A stretch of 64,000 nt of DNA, taken from positions 124,001 to 188,000 of the forward strand of contig JAHBVU010000007.1 of assembly GCA_019637315.1 (NCBI GenBank). Reading direction: 5' to 3'. Below, piece after piece: positions 7,722 to 16,272 of this stretch. Position 1 is the stretch's first letter, and each line of letters begins with the position of its first letter. The notes under the pieces are model-generated. The model searched no databases, had not been told where the DNA came from, and was given only the letters and a program-made list of their open reading frames with translations. The stretch comes from Gemmatimonadales bacterium (lineage in GTDB: Bacteria > Gemmatimonadota > Gemmatimonadetes > Gemmatimonadales > GWC2-71-9). A program made the position numbers and the translations under genes.

Positions 7722-9968
7722 ATGCATTCCAGATTGTTCAGCTCTTCAAGTGCCAACCGGCCCGCGGCGTGGCTTTCCGCCAGCGCCGTTCTGACAGTAC
7801 TCGCCGCGACGACAGTCTTGGCGCAGGCGCCATCGTCCCGCCCCGCCCTCCGCGCCGTGCGGGTCGAGGCGGCTCCGGTCATTGACGGCCGTTTGGACGA
7901 ACAGGTCTGGCAGCGTGCGCGGCCCGCGACCGACTTCGTGCAGAGTGCTCCACAGGATGGGAGTCTCGCCTCGGAGCAGACCGAAGTTCGGATTCTGTAT
8001 GACACCGTGGCGCTGTACATCGGAGCGTGGCTTTTCGATTCCGATCCGAACGGCATCATTGCCGGCGAGACGCGAAGAGACGCCAGCCCGAACCAAACGG
8101 ATGCGTTTCTGATTCTGCTGGACACCTTCCTCGACGGCCAGAACGGCTTCGTCTTTGGCACGACGCCCAACGGGATCGAGTATGACGGCCAGGTCTCGCC
8201 AGATGGAGGCGGCGGCGGTGGCTTCAACCTGAACTGGGACGGCAGCTGGACGGTCGCCACCAGTCGCGACGGCAACGGCTGGTATGCGGAGTTCCGGATA
8301 CCCTTCTCGACCCTCCGCTACGGCAGCGGCGAGGTGCAGACCTGGGGCCTCAACTTTTCCCGCCGGATTCGACGGCGCAACGAGCAGTCGTTCTGGTCGC
8401 CCATCCCACGCCAGTTCGACCTGTATCGGGTGTCGCTGGCCGGCCGCCTCCACGACCTCGAAGCGCCGTTCCGTCTCAGCACCACGGTCATCCCCTATGT
8501 GCTCGGCTCGGGCAAACGAAACTACAGCCTGCCCGGCGGCGCCGAGTTCAATGGCGAAGTCGGGGGCGATGCCAAGATCGCGTTAGGCCCGAGCCTGAGC
8601 CTCGATCTGACCGTCAACACCGACTTCGCCCAGGTCGAGGCAGATGACCAGGCTATCAACCTGACCCGCTTCAACCTCTTCTTTCCGGAGAAGCGGCCGT
8701 TCTTCCTCGAGAACGCCGGCATCTTCGCGGTCGGGACGAGCCAGGCCACCGACCTGTTCTTCAGCCGGCGAATCGGCATCGAGCGGGGTCTCGAGGCCCC
8801 CATCCTGGCCGGCACCCGCCTAACGGGCCGAGTCGGTGAAACGATCGTCGGTCTGATGAACGTGCAAGCCCGGGGAGTCGAGGTCGACGACCCAATCACC
8901 GGGCAGCGAACCCCGTGGTCGCCGGCCAACAACTTCTCCGTTGCGCGGGTCATTCGTGAGTTGCCCAACCGCTCACGCCTCGGGGCCATCTTCGTCTCCC
9001 GCCTCAACACCGACGACGGCAGCGACTACAACCTGACCTTCGGCCTCGACGGACGCCTTGGCGTCGGCACGGCCTGGACCATCGATGGCTACGCTGCGCG
9101 AACCAGCACGCCGGGGCTGGACGGTGGTCAGTACGCCGCGAGCGCCAATGTCGGCTACAACACGGCCAACTGGAACAGCAGTGTCTCCTACCGCGAAGTG
9201 GTAGAGGGATTCAACCCGGAAGTCGGGTTTCTCCCTCGCACCGAGTATCGCTTTCTGTCGGCCAGCCTGATGCGGCGAGTTCGTTTCGAGAACACTCCCT
9301 GGCTCTATGAGTGGCGTCCGCACATCAGCTATCGGGAGCACTTCGCGCTCGATGGGTTCTCGGAGAGTCGCTTCATCCATATCGATGGCCACTTCCAGTT
9401 CGCCAACGGCGCCTTCTTTCAGCTGCCGGCAGTCAATTTCGTCAGAGAGGGCCTCCGTGAGCCGTTCGAGATTTCTCCCGGCGTGGTCGTCCCCCCAGGC
9501 ACCTACGACAACTTCGAATGGGGCTTTGCTTACAACTCGAACTTGAGCGCGCCGCTGCGGATCGAGGGTCGGCTCGACATTGGGGGCTTCTACAACGGCA
9601 CCCGCAAAGGAGGCAGTGCGACGGTCAGCGGGCAACTCACCGATGCCCTGGTCTCCTCGTTGCGGGTCCAGTACCACGACGTCGACTTGGACAGCGGGCG
9701 ATTTCAAACGGCGCTGGCCGCCCTCCGGGTTGCCTACTCCTTCACGCCGCGTATCTACCTGCAGTCACTGATTCAGTACAATGACCGAAGTCGCAATCTC
9801 TCGAGCAACGTTCGGTTCGGGTGGCTCACGACCGCTGGAACCGGACTGTTCGTGGTTTTCAACGACCTCGAACACGTCGGTCCCGTGTCCCGTACCGGGA
9901 TCGACGGCGGTCCCCTCGAACGCGCGCTCATCATCAAGTTCACCCGACAGTTCATGCTCGGGGGATGA
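7722..9968 (+). CDS. CBM9-like/DUF5916 outer-membrane protein
   Basis: A 748-residue exported protein (signal to about residue 35, V-L-A-Q-A). Residues about 45-215 form the N-terminal carbohydrate-binding family 9-like domain (P-V-I-D-G-R-L-D-E-Q-V-W, then F-R-I-P-F-S-T-L-R-Y). The rest matches the DUF5916 region: N-R-N-like loops, F-P-E-K-R-P-F-F-L-E-N, then alternating amphipathic strands ending in R-Q-F-M-L-G-G that look like an outer-membrane beta barrel. Such proteins are common in Gemmatimonadota and Bacteroidota. Transport or sensing of glycans or peptides is plausible but unproven. Length fits the family. Confidence 0.88.
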   Translation: MHSRLFSSSSANRPAAWLSASAVLTVLAATTVLAQAPSSRPALRAVRVEAAPVIDGRLDEQVWQRARPATDFVQSAPQDGSLASEQTEVRILYDTVALYIGAWLFDSDPNGIIAGETRRDASPNQTDAFLILLDTFLDGQNGFVFGTTPNGIEYDGQVSPDGGGGGGFNLNWDGSWTVATSRDGNGWYAEFRIPFSTLRYGSGEVQTWGLNFSRRIRRRNEQSFWSPIPRQFDLYRVSLAGRLHDLEAPFRLSTTVIPYVLGSGKRNYSLPGGAEFNGEVGGDAKIALGPSLSLDLTVNTDFAQVEADDQAINLTRFNLFFPEKRPFFLENAGIFAVGTSQATDLFFSRRIGIERGLEAPILAGTRLTGRVGETIVGLMNVQARGVEVDDPITGQRTPWSPANNFSVARVIRELPNRSRLGAIFVSRLNTDDGSDYNLTFGLDGRLGVGTAWTIDGYAARTSTPGLDGGQYAASANVGYNTANWNSSVSYREVVEGFNPEVGFLPRTEYRFLSASLMRRVRFENTPWLYEWRPHISYREHFALDGFSESRFIHIDGHFQFANGAFFQLPAVNFVREGLREPFEISPGVVVPPGTYDNFEWGFAYNSNLSAPLRIEGRLDIGGFYNGTRKGGSATVSGQLTDALVSSLRVQYHDVDLDSGRFQTALAALRVAYSFTPRIYLQSLIQYNDRSRNLSSNVRFGWLTTAGTGLFVVFNDLEHVGPVSRTGIDGGPLERALIIKFTRQFMLGG

Positions 9969-10086
9969 CGCGACCCTGCGTTTTCGATCCGGCCCCCATC
10001 CAGCGGGGCCGCCGACTACTCGCCAGGATGATCCCCGCCAGCGGTATCCTGCGCCTCTAAGAGACACCTGCCGTGGAGGGCAACCA

Positions 10087-12306
10087 ATGCACCACTCTAC
10101 TCGATCGATTCGCCCCGGCCTGGTCGCCGCCGTCGCGGTCGCCGTTCTTGCCTGTGGCGGCGACTCGACACAACCAACGCCTCCCCCGCCACCGCCCCCG
10201 CCGCCCCCGCCCGCCGCCGTGGCCTCTGTGGCCGTTCAACCGGCAGCAGTTACAATCGCACCGCAGCAGACGGAACAGCTGACGGTCACTGTCCGCGACG
10301 CCCAGGGCAACGCGCTGACCGGGCGCGCTGTGACTTGGAGCAGCAATGCCCAGGCTGTGGCCACGGTCAGCACTGCCGGACTGGTCACGGCCGTCGGCGC
10401 AGGCACAGTCCAGATCACCGCCACCAGCGAGGGGCAGAGCGGATCGGCCACGGTAACCGTCATCAACGGCGTCCAGGTCGGCACGACGGGCGGCACCGTC
10501 ACCTTCGAGGACGGGGCCGTCACCGTTACCGTCCCCCCCGGCGCCGTCTCCGGTCCGACGCTGGTGACGGTCTCGCGAGTGACGACGCCAACCTCCGTCC
10601 CACCGACGGGCTGGCAGCGGGTTGGGCCGGTCTACGCCCTTGGCCCGGCCGGCGTCACGTTTTCGCAGCCTGTCACCGTGACGCTGGCATACCGCATGGA
10701 GGACCTGCCGGCGTTTACCATGAGTGGCGATGTCGGGGTGCTCGCCTCGAGCGGCGGCACCGCTGGCAACCTGACGAACATTACAGTGAATACCCAAGCT
10801 CGCACCGTTTCGGGGCGGACCACCAGCTTTGGCGCCGCGCCGCTTGCCGGGCTGGCGCCCCGCGGGATGTTCACGACGGCCACTCAGTCAGGAGAGACTG
10901 AGGTCGCGGTGATGGTTCAGGACCCGACCGTGAGCCTCTCCCCCGGTGAAGCCAGCGTGAACAGCACCCACCGCTACGCGAACTTCACGGTCGCCGTCGA
11001 GGCCCGCGGCGAGGGTGTTCCGTTGCCGGAGAACACGCCGGCGCTGCGCTACCGCTGGCGCTCATCGAATCAGCACGGCGGCCTCGGCATCGACGCGCCC
11101 GGACCGAACGAATGGACCGAAACCGCCTCGGTCGAGTACGTCGCTACCAATCCACAGCTCGGGGACATGAGCGGCGAAATCGATCGGGTCTGGGTGGATG
11201 TCCTGCTCAATCCCGAGTCGCTGACCAATCCGGAAGCCGGGCCGCAGCGCATCGTCACGGCCGAGGCCGTCGTCGATGCTGATCTTCAGCTCACCTACGA
11301 CATCACGCCCGACCGGACCACCATCAAACAGGGTGCTGAGGCCAACCTCCGCGCGCGTATCCGCGACAAGCAGGGCCAGGAACGCAACTTCAGCGGCGAC
11401 CTGACCGCAACCTGGGAAACCTCCGGAAATCACGGGCAACTGCTCGAGACCACTGGGCAGCAAGTGGCATACCGGGCCAACGAAGAATTCGAGTTTCCTC
11501 CGCCCCGGGTGGATCGCGTGGTCGTTGTCGTCACGGAGCTACGCCGGCACGATGCCGTGATCCGCGAGAAGCGAGCCATCACCAACACGATCACCGGCGA
11601 GAAGCACGCCCTACTCGAAGCCGTGGACTTGGAGACCAACGTCGAGCGCGGCCGTGACACGGCGTTCGTTACCGTCGAGGTCGAGTACGAGGTGGAGTTG
11701 ATCACGAACCGCGACACGGTCCGGCTCGGCGAGACCGCCCAGCTCCGGGCCGAGCTCGACCCGGAAGCCGAGTCCGAAGTCCGGTACCGGTTCACGTCCG
11801 CGCAAACCCACGGCACGCTGACACCCGCTAGTGGTGTCCTTTCGCAAGGCGCGACTGCCCAGTACCAGGCCCGTCAGCAGGCGCTTGGCGGCCCCGAAAC
11901 GATCAAAGTCGAGGTCCTGGACGCATCGCTCAAGGTTCTCGCCGAGGCCGAGGTGGTCATCGAGGTCGACCCGTGGCGGTCCGGTGGCTTCAGCGTGTTC
12001 AACGATGGCCCGACCTGCGTGGTGCCGTACCTCACGATTCCGAAGGTGACGGGCGCAACCAGCTACGAGGTCCGGGCCGACGGGTTCAATCATCCGACGC
12101 TGGGCACCGAGTACAATCGAACCTTCTCGGGCCCGGAGGGAGGCACGGCACTCTACTCGGTTCAGGACGCCGGCAGCTCCTGGCGGATCCGCATCGAGGG
12201 CGGCGGGTGCGCAATCAGCGACGAGGCGCGCGCGGTCATGCGCCAGGCGATGTTCACCCGGTTTGCTGGTATCAGGGTTCGCTACCGGGTAACCGGCTCC
12301 TTCTGA
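10087..12306 (+). CDS. Ig-like (BIG2) surface lipoprotein with polyproline linker
   Basis: A 739-residue lipoprotein; the lipobox is V-L-A-C (Cys23). An uninterrupted run of 11 prolines follows at about residues 32-42 as a rigid tether. Residues about 44-125 are a bacterial Ig-like group 2 domain (V-T-W-S-S-N, T-A-V-G-A-G-T-V-Q-I-T-A-T). Residues about 130-225 resemble a ZU5-type beta domain (G-G-T-V-T-F, V-P-P-G-A-V-S). The remainder has further Ig-like strands with repeated T-I-K-Q-G-A-E-A-N-L and V-R-L-G-E-T-A-Q-L motifs. A surface adhesin or scaffold role is likely. I selected the ATG at 10087 to give a proper lipoprotein signal; an upstream extension would overlap the previous gene. Confidence 0.85.
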   Translation: MHHSTRSIRPGLVAAVAVAVLACGGDSTQPTPPPPPPPPPPPAAVASVAVQPAAVTIAPQQTEQLTVTVRDAQGNALTGRAVTWSSNAQAVATVSTAGLVTAVGAGTVQITATSEGQSGSATVTVINGVQVGTTGGTVTFEDGAVTVTVPPGAVSGPTLVTVSRVTTPTSVPPTGWQRVGPVYALGPAGVTFSQPVTVTLAYRMEDLPAFTMSGDVGVLASSGGTAGNLTNITVNTQARTVSGRTTSFGAAPLAGLAPRGMFTTATQSGETEVAVMVQDPTVSLSPGEASVNSTHRYANFTVAVEARGEGVPLPENTPALRYRWRSSNQHGGLGIDAPGPNEWTETASVEYVATNPQLGDMSGEIDRVWVDVLLNPESLTNPEAGPQRIVTAEAVVDADLQLTYDITPDRTTIKQGAEANLRARIRDKQGQERNFSGDLTATWETSGNHGQLLETTGQQVAYRANEEFEFPPPRVDRVVVVVTELRRHDAVIREKRAITNTITGEKHALLEAVDLETNVERGRDTAFVTVEVEYEVELITNRDTVRLGETAQLRAELDPEAESEVRYRFTSAQTHGTLTPASGVLSQGATAQYQARQQALGGPETIKVEVLDASLKVLAEAEVVIEVDPWRSGGFSVFNDGPTCVVPYLTIPKVTGATSYEVRADGFNHPTLGTEYNRTFSGPEGGTALYSVQDAGSSWRIRIEGGGCAISDEARAVMRQAMFTRFAGIRVRYRVTGSF

Positions 12307-12337
12307 TCGGCCGCGGTCGCAGCACCGTGTGATACGA

Positions 12338-12366
12338 CGAGGGGCGCACCGATGGTGCGCCCCTCG
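12338..12366. terminator. Strong bidirectional intrinsic terminator
   Basis: A perfect 13-base-pair stem (12338-12350 with 12354-12366) closes a 3-base GAT loop. It lies between the convergent lipoprotein gene and the Na/Pi cotransporter gene. The T-rich tail is short in either direction, but stem strength and placement support termination of both transcripts. Confidence 0.8.
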
Positions 12367-12402
12367 TTCGTCGCTGGAGGCAGGATCGATCGGCCCGCCT
12401 GC

Positions 12403-13989
12403 CTAACGGTCCACGGCCTCGTCTGCTGGCTTGGATGTGGAATCGACCCCGTTTTCGACTGCTGCACCGGAGCACAAGTAATGAACGCTCCGCTGGAGGT
12501 GATGGGCCGCTGACTCGAACCAGCGCATCAGGTCGAGCAGTGCCACGGCCTGATCCAGTGGAACGGCGCCGGATGCGCCCTGCTCGATGACTTGTCGCCG
12601 ATCGTGCCGCGCCAGATCTCGAAGATTCGCGGCGGCCTCGGCGGCGTCCGACGCCCGCGCACCGTGAAGCTCCCGCACCGCTGCCTCCGCGACGGCAACG
12701 ACTCGTTCGAACTCGTGCCGTTGCTGCGTCAGCAGCGGGTTCGCCATCAGGACGGCCGCAGGCGGCTTCTGCAGCATCTGAGCCAGCTGCGCAAGGTGAT
12801 CGACCGTGTGCAGCGCGGCCACGTGGCGGGCGTGAGCCTCAGCCGATTCCGACTCGGTCCGAACGTCGGCGAGAAAGCTGCGAATCTCGTCCAACGCGGC
12901 GGTAACGGCGACCGGCGCAGGTCGGTGCACCCGTACTGCCTCCAGGATGGCACCGAGAACGGACTGCAGGCTGCGGTGGGCAGCTTCGACCGCCACCGAG
13001 GGCAACCGTGTCACACTCCGATCGAGGTAGCGCGTCAGGGTCGGGCCGCGATCGGGAATCAGCCGCATGACCAGCCGAGAAAACGGCTCAATCGCCGGCA
13101 AGAATATGAGAACGCCAAGCAGGTTGAAGGCGGTATGGAAGGCGGCAATCGTCATGGCCTCGCTGCCGTCGCCGGTTGCCCCCGAAACCCACTGCATCAG
13201 CGGCATCAGGAACGGCAGCAGACCGAAGGCAATCAGCCCCGTCAGCAGGTTAAACAGAATGTGGGCCAGCGCCGTGCGTCGTGCCGGAACCGACGCGCCG
13301 ATTGCCGCGAGAGCAGCCGTGACGGTAGTACCGATGTTCTGTCCGATCACCAGGGTCCCGGCCTGAGACAGATCGATGGTCCCGGCATTGAGCGCAGCAA
13401 GCGTCGTGGCCACGGCCGCGCTGGAGGACTGCATCAGGACTGTCATGAGTGCACCCGCCGCCAGCAGGATCAGGCGACTGGCCAGGCCGGAGCCCGGCAG
13501 CGATCCTGGATCGAGTCGCTCGGCCAGCCCGGCCATGCCGACCTGCATGGTGTCGATGCCAACGAACAGGAGCCCGAAACCCGCGAAGGCAAGTCCCGCA
13601 TCGGAGAGCCAGCCCCGTCCGAGCAGCCGAAGCAGTGCGCCGATCCCGACGAGCGGCAGAGCAATAGGGAGGATGCTGAGCTTGAAACCGAGTCCTGCCA
13701 CGATCCACCCGGTGGCCGTGGTTCCCAGATTCGCGCCGAACACAACGCCCACGGCCTGAGGGAAGGTCAGCATCCCGGCGCTCACGAAGCCGATCGTCGT
13801 CAGCGTCGTGGCGCTCGAGGACTGCACCAGCGTCGTTATGGCGGCTCCAGCGGCGACCGACCGGATCGGACCCCCGGTAAAGCGAACCAGGAGCACGCGC
13901 AGCCGGTCCCCCGCCGCCGCCTTCAGGCCCTCGGTCAGCAGAATCATGCCGATCAGGAAGAGACCGACCCCACCCAGCAGGCTTGCCAT
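12403..13989 (-). CDS. Na/Pi cotransporter family protein with PhoU-like tail
   Basis: A 528-residue membrane protein of the NptA/PNaS family, which takes up phosphate with sodium. Both repeated signature motifs are present: V-Q-S-S-S-A-T near residue 60 and M-Q-S-S-S-A-A near residue 190, within about nine hydrophobic segments. The last 190 or so residues form a helical PhoU-like domain. The start is the ATG at 13989, preceded by GGAG at a spacing of 6. The reading frame extends far upstream but that part has no family similarity and crosses other genes. It is divergent from a small membrane protein gene and ends at the shared terminator. Confidence 0.9.
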   Translation of the reverse strand: MASLLGGVGLFLIGMILLTEGLKAAAGDRLRVLLVRFTGGPIRSVAAGAAITTLVQSSSATTLTTIGFVSAGMLTFPQAVGVVFGANLGTTATGWIVAGLGFKLSILPIALPLVGIGALLRLLGRGWLSDAGLAFAGFGLLFVGIDTMQVGMAGLAERLDPGSLPGSGLASRLILLAAGALMTVLMQSSSAAVATTLAALNAGTIDLSQAGTLVIGQNIGTTVTAALAAIGASVPARRTALAHILFNLLTGLIAFGLLPFLMPLMQWVSGATGDGSEAMTIAAFHTAFNLLGVLIFLPAIEPFSRLVMRLIPDRGPTLTRYLDRSVTRLPSVAVEAAHRSLQSVLGAILEAVRVHRPAPVAVTAALDEIRSFLADVRTESESAEAHARHVAALHTVDHLAQLAQMLQKPPAAVLMANPLLTQQRHEFERVVAVAEAAVRELHGARASDAAEAAANLRDLARHDRRQVIEQGASGAVPLDQAVALLDLMRWFESAAHHLQRSVHYLCSGAAVENGVDSTSKPADEAVDR

Positions 13990-14154
13990 CCGTTCTCCGC
14001 AATTCGAGCGCGACGCAATGTGGGCTATTCGCGGCGCGCGTACCAGGGCTTGCGACGTGAGGCTCGCAGAGGCTCCAGACAGGCCGGCAGCGCGCTTGAC
14101 CTCTCCCCACCCGATCGCCACATTGGCAAGGGTCTCTCTCGAAGCGATCACAAT

Positions 14155-14346
14155 ATGCCGAAGAACCGCGTCATCTACCTCGGACTGGTCCTCGTCGTCG
14201 CTACGGCGCTGGTCTGGCTCGGCGCCGAGTTCACCCGGCGAGTCGAGCCGCTGCTGCCCTACACGATTGTCGTGGGCATTGCTCTGCTGGTGATCGGTGC
14301 AGGCACGGAGGTGTACCGGAAGTTCCGCAAGGAGCGAACATCCTGA
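14155..14346 (+). CDS. Small two-helix membrane protein
   Basis: A 63-residue predicted protein, M-P-K-N-R-V-I-Y-L-G onwards, with two hydrophobic segments (about 7-25 and 35-53) and a basic C-terminus (Y-R-K-F-R-K-E-R-T-S). No family is recognised. The ribosome site is weak. It diverges from the Na/Pi cotransporter gene by 165 bases. The regular pattern of two helices with charged ends supports a real gene, but the function is unknown. Confidence 0.55.
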   Translation: MPKNRVIYLGLVLVVATALVWLGAEFTRRVEPLLPYTIVVGIALLVIGAGTEVYRKFRKERTS

Positions 14347-14468
14347 CACTGCCGTCGCGCTGATCCCCGGTGCAGGACCACGGATCGGCAAGCGACAAAG
14401 CAAGCTCAGCACGAGCACTGCACCGCTCTCCTCCTCGTGACCACAGTACACCGCCTCGATCCGAGTCG

Positions 14469-14496
14469 TTGACAGCGTTAGCAGGTTAGTTAACTT
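14469..14496 (+). promoter_or_regulatory. Promoter of the ArsR-RidA-dehydratase operon
   Basis: A consensus -35 TTGACA (14469-14474) is followed after 16 bases by TAACTT (14491-14496) as a plausible -10. Transcription would begin around 14503, at or next to the GTG at 14504, giving a nearly leaderless message. Confidence 0.55.
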
Positions 14497-14502
14497 GCTA
14501 AC
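14477..14502. promoter_or_regulatory. ArsR-type operator palindrome
   Basis: A 26-base imperfect palindrome has 11 of 13 positions paired: outer arms GTTAGCA and TGCTAAC, inner GTTA/TAAC. It fills the spacer and -10 region of the candidate promoter, just ahead of the ArsR-family gene. Binding there would block RNA polymerase, so autorepression is the natural reading. Confidence 0.7.
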
Positions 14503-14503
14503 C

Positions 14504-14827
14504 GTGCCCGAACTCCTCGACGTTCTCCGAGCCATGAACAGCGACAAGCGATTGCAGATCCTGACCTGGCTCGAGCACCCGACACGGCACTTTCCGGCAC
14601 AGGTAGACGGTGATCTCGAGACTGACGGCGTCTGCTCGGTTCTGATTGCTCGCCGGCTCAAGGTCAGTGAGCCGACCACATCGCGGCACATGAAGATCCT
14701 GGTCCGGGCCGGACTGGTTCGGGCCAAGTCGATCAAGCAATGGACCTTTTACCGCCGTGATGAGCGGGGTATTGCCCAGGCCAGGCGCCAGATCGATGGA
14801 GTCCTCCGCACTCAGAGGAGACCATGA
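14504..14827 (+). CDS. ArsR-family winged-helix transcriptional regulator
   Basis: About 107 residues. It has the ArsR order: an N-terminal helix V-P-E-L-L-D-V-L-R-A-M-N-S-D-K-R-L-Q-I-L-T-W-L, the recognition helix S-E-P-T-T-S-R-H-M-K-I-L, and the wing A-G-L-V-R-A-K-S-I-K-Q-W-T-F-Y-R-R-D. No cysteine cluster typical of metal sensors is obvious; three Cys/His-poor stretches suggest a non-metal ligand. Start choice: TTG at 14495 lies inside the operator, GTG at 14504 follows it, and ATG at 14534 would cut off the first helix. I favour the GTG. The stop overlaps the next ATG (ATGA), so the regulator is coupled to the RidA and dehydratase genes. Confidence 0.85.
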   Translation: MPELLDVLRAMNSDKRLQILTWLEHPTRHFPAQVDGDLETDGVCSVLIARRLKVSEPTTSRHMKILVRAGLVRAKSIKQWTFYRRDERGIAQARRQIDGVLRTQRRP

Positions 14828-15303
14828 CCAATCCAGATGACCTGCCCGAGGCGCGCCTGCTTCGGTCGGGACTCACGCTTCCCACAATCGGGGCAAGCCC
14901 GGGGAATTTCCTTCCCTTTACCCGGACTGGGCGGCTGCTCTATGTCTCGGGTCAGATCCCGATCGGTCCGGATGGGCCGATCACCGGCCAGGTCGGCTCC
15001 ACCGTCAGCGAGTCGGCAGCTCGGGAGAGCGCCCGGCTGGCTGCGCTGCGCGTCGTTGCCGTCATCCGCCTGGCGCTGGGGTCGCTCGACCGGGTTGCCC
15101 GCATCGTCAAGGTGAATGGCTACGTCAACGGGGTGGCAGGATTCGGGGGTCAGCCGGCCGTCATCGACGGCTGCTCAGAGCTCCTGGTCGAGATCTTCGG
15201 CGAACGCGGTCGTCATGCGCGGGCCGCGATCGGAGCCGCGGGTCTCCCCTTTAACGTCCCGGTTGAGGTCGAAGTGATCGTCGAAGCGGTTGACGAGTGG
15301 TGA
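14824..15303 (+). CDS. RidA/YjgF-family protein (159 aa, longer Rid subfamily)
   Basis: A Rid-family protein of the longer type: F-T-R-T-G-R-L-L-Y-V-S-G-Q-I-P, A-A-R-E-S-A-R-L-A-A-L-R-V-V, then R-I-V-K-V-N-G-Y-V-N and a C-terminal V-P-V-E-V-E-V-I-V-E-A strand. The arginine that true RidA uses on 2-aminoacrylate is replaced (G-A-A-G-L-P-F-N-V-P). It sits directly between an ArsR regulator and a PLP dehydratase, with overlapping ends on both sides. Removal or channelling of the enamine made by the dehydratase is therefore the most economical role. Confidence 0.88.
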   Translation: MTNPDDLPEARLLRSGLTLPTIGASPGNFLPFTRTGRLLYVSGQIPIGPDGPITGQVGSTVSESAARESARLAALRVVAVIRLALGSLDRVARIVKVNGYVNGVAGFGGQPAVIDGCSELLVEIFGERGRHARAAIGAAGLPFNVPVEVEVIVEAVDEW

Positions 15304-16244
15304 ATTCGCCGACTGCGAACCTCCCCAGCCGGGCAGACGTCGAACGAGCCTATTCGGTCATTTCACCCTTCATCCGCCAGACTCCGGTCTTGACGGTTGC
15401 CGGCCGAGACCTGGACCTGGCAATCGAGTCGGTCACTCTCAAGCTCGAGACCCTCCAACGGGCAGGCTCCTTCAAGATTCGGGGCGCCTTTACCAACCTC
15501 CTCACGCGCCGGATTCCGCCAGCTGGTGTGGTAGCGGCATCCGGCGGCAACCACGGGGCCGCAGTCGCGTGCGCAGCCGGAATACTGGGCATCCCAGCCC
15601 GAATCTTCGTGCCGGCGACAGCAGCGCCACTCAAGCTCGACCGGATTCGCCAGGCTGGTGCACAAGTTGAATCGGAAGGTGCAGGCTACGCCGAAGCGCT
15701 GGCCCGGTCAGAGGTTTGGACCCGAGGCAGCGGAGCGCTCGCGATCCATGCCTTCGATCAACCTGAGACCATCTGCGGGCAGGGAACGCTGGCGCTCGAG
15801 ATCTCTGCCCAGGTACCTGACGTCGACACCGTGCTGGTAGCGGTCGGGGGCGGGGGGTTGCTCGCGGGGATCGCGACGTGGTACGGCGGGGCGCGGCGGA
15901 TCATTGGCGTCGAACCCGAGCGGTCACCTACTCTGAAACGCGCGCTCGAAGCCGGGCAACCAGTCGATGCCCCAACGGAAAGCTTCGCAACGTCACTCTC
16001 TCCCCGCCGAATCGGCGATCTGGTCTACCCGATTGTGGCCCGCCTTCGCGACAAGCCGATCCTGGTCACCGATGACGAGATCGTCGCGGCCCAGCGCACC
16101 CTCTGGGACGCGGTGCGAATCTGGCCCGAGCCCGAGGGAGCGGCAGCCTTCGCCGCGCTCACGTCGGGACGCTACCGGCCGGCCCGCGACGAACGCGTGG
16201 TCGTGGTTGTCAGCGGCGGCAACGCGACCATGCCATCCGCCTGA
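15297..16244 (+). CDS. PLP-dependent threonine/serine dehydratase-like enzyme
   Basis: About 315 residues, fold-type II PLP enzyme. G-S-F-K-I-R-G-A holds the Schiff-base lysine, A-S-G-G-N-H-G-A-A-V-A is the substrate/phosphate loop, and V-G-G-G-G-L-L-A-G binds the PLP phosphate. There is no C-terminal ACT domain, so it resembles the catabolic, non-allosteric threonine/serine dehydratases. These deaminate L-Thr or L-Ser through an enamine, which is the chemistry Rid proteins act on, and a Rid gene is coupled immediately upstream. Two GTG codons (15297, 15300) overlap the upstream stop; either may start it. Confidence 0.88.
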   Translation: MVNSPTANLPSRADVERAYSVISPFIRQTPVLTVAGRDLDLAIESVTLKLETLQRAGSFKIRGAFTNLLTRRIPPAGVVAASGGNHGAAVACAAGILGIPARIFVPATAAPLKLDRIRQAGAQVESEGAGYAEALARSEVWTRGSGALAIHAFDQPETICGQGTLALEISAQVPDVDTVLVAVGGGGLLAGIATWYGGARRIIGVEPERSPTLKRALEAGQPVDAPTESFATSLSPRRIGDLVYPIVARLRDKPILVTDDEIVAAQRTLWDAVRIWPEPEGAAAFAALTSGRYRPARDERVVVVVSGGNATMPSA

Positions 16245-16272
16245 ACACCGTCGACTCGGGGAGGAGCCTCGC

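Noticed and set aside
12592-14154. Long plus-strand frame leading into the 63-residue membrane protein
   Set aside because: The upstream part is antisense to the Na/Pi cotransporter and has Arg/Gln-rich non-protein-like composition. Only the end from 14155 looks like a real protein.
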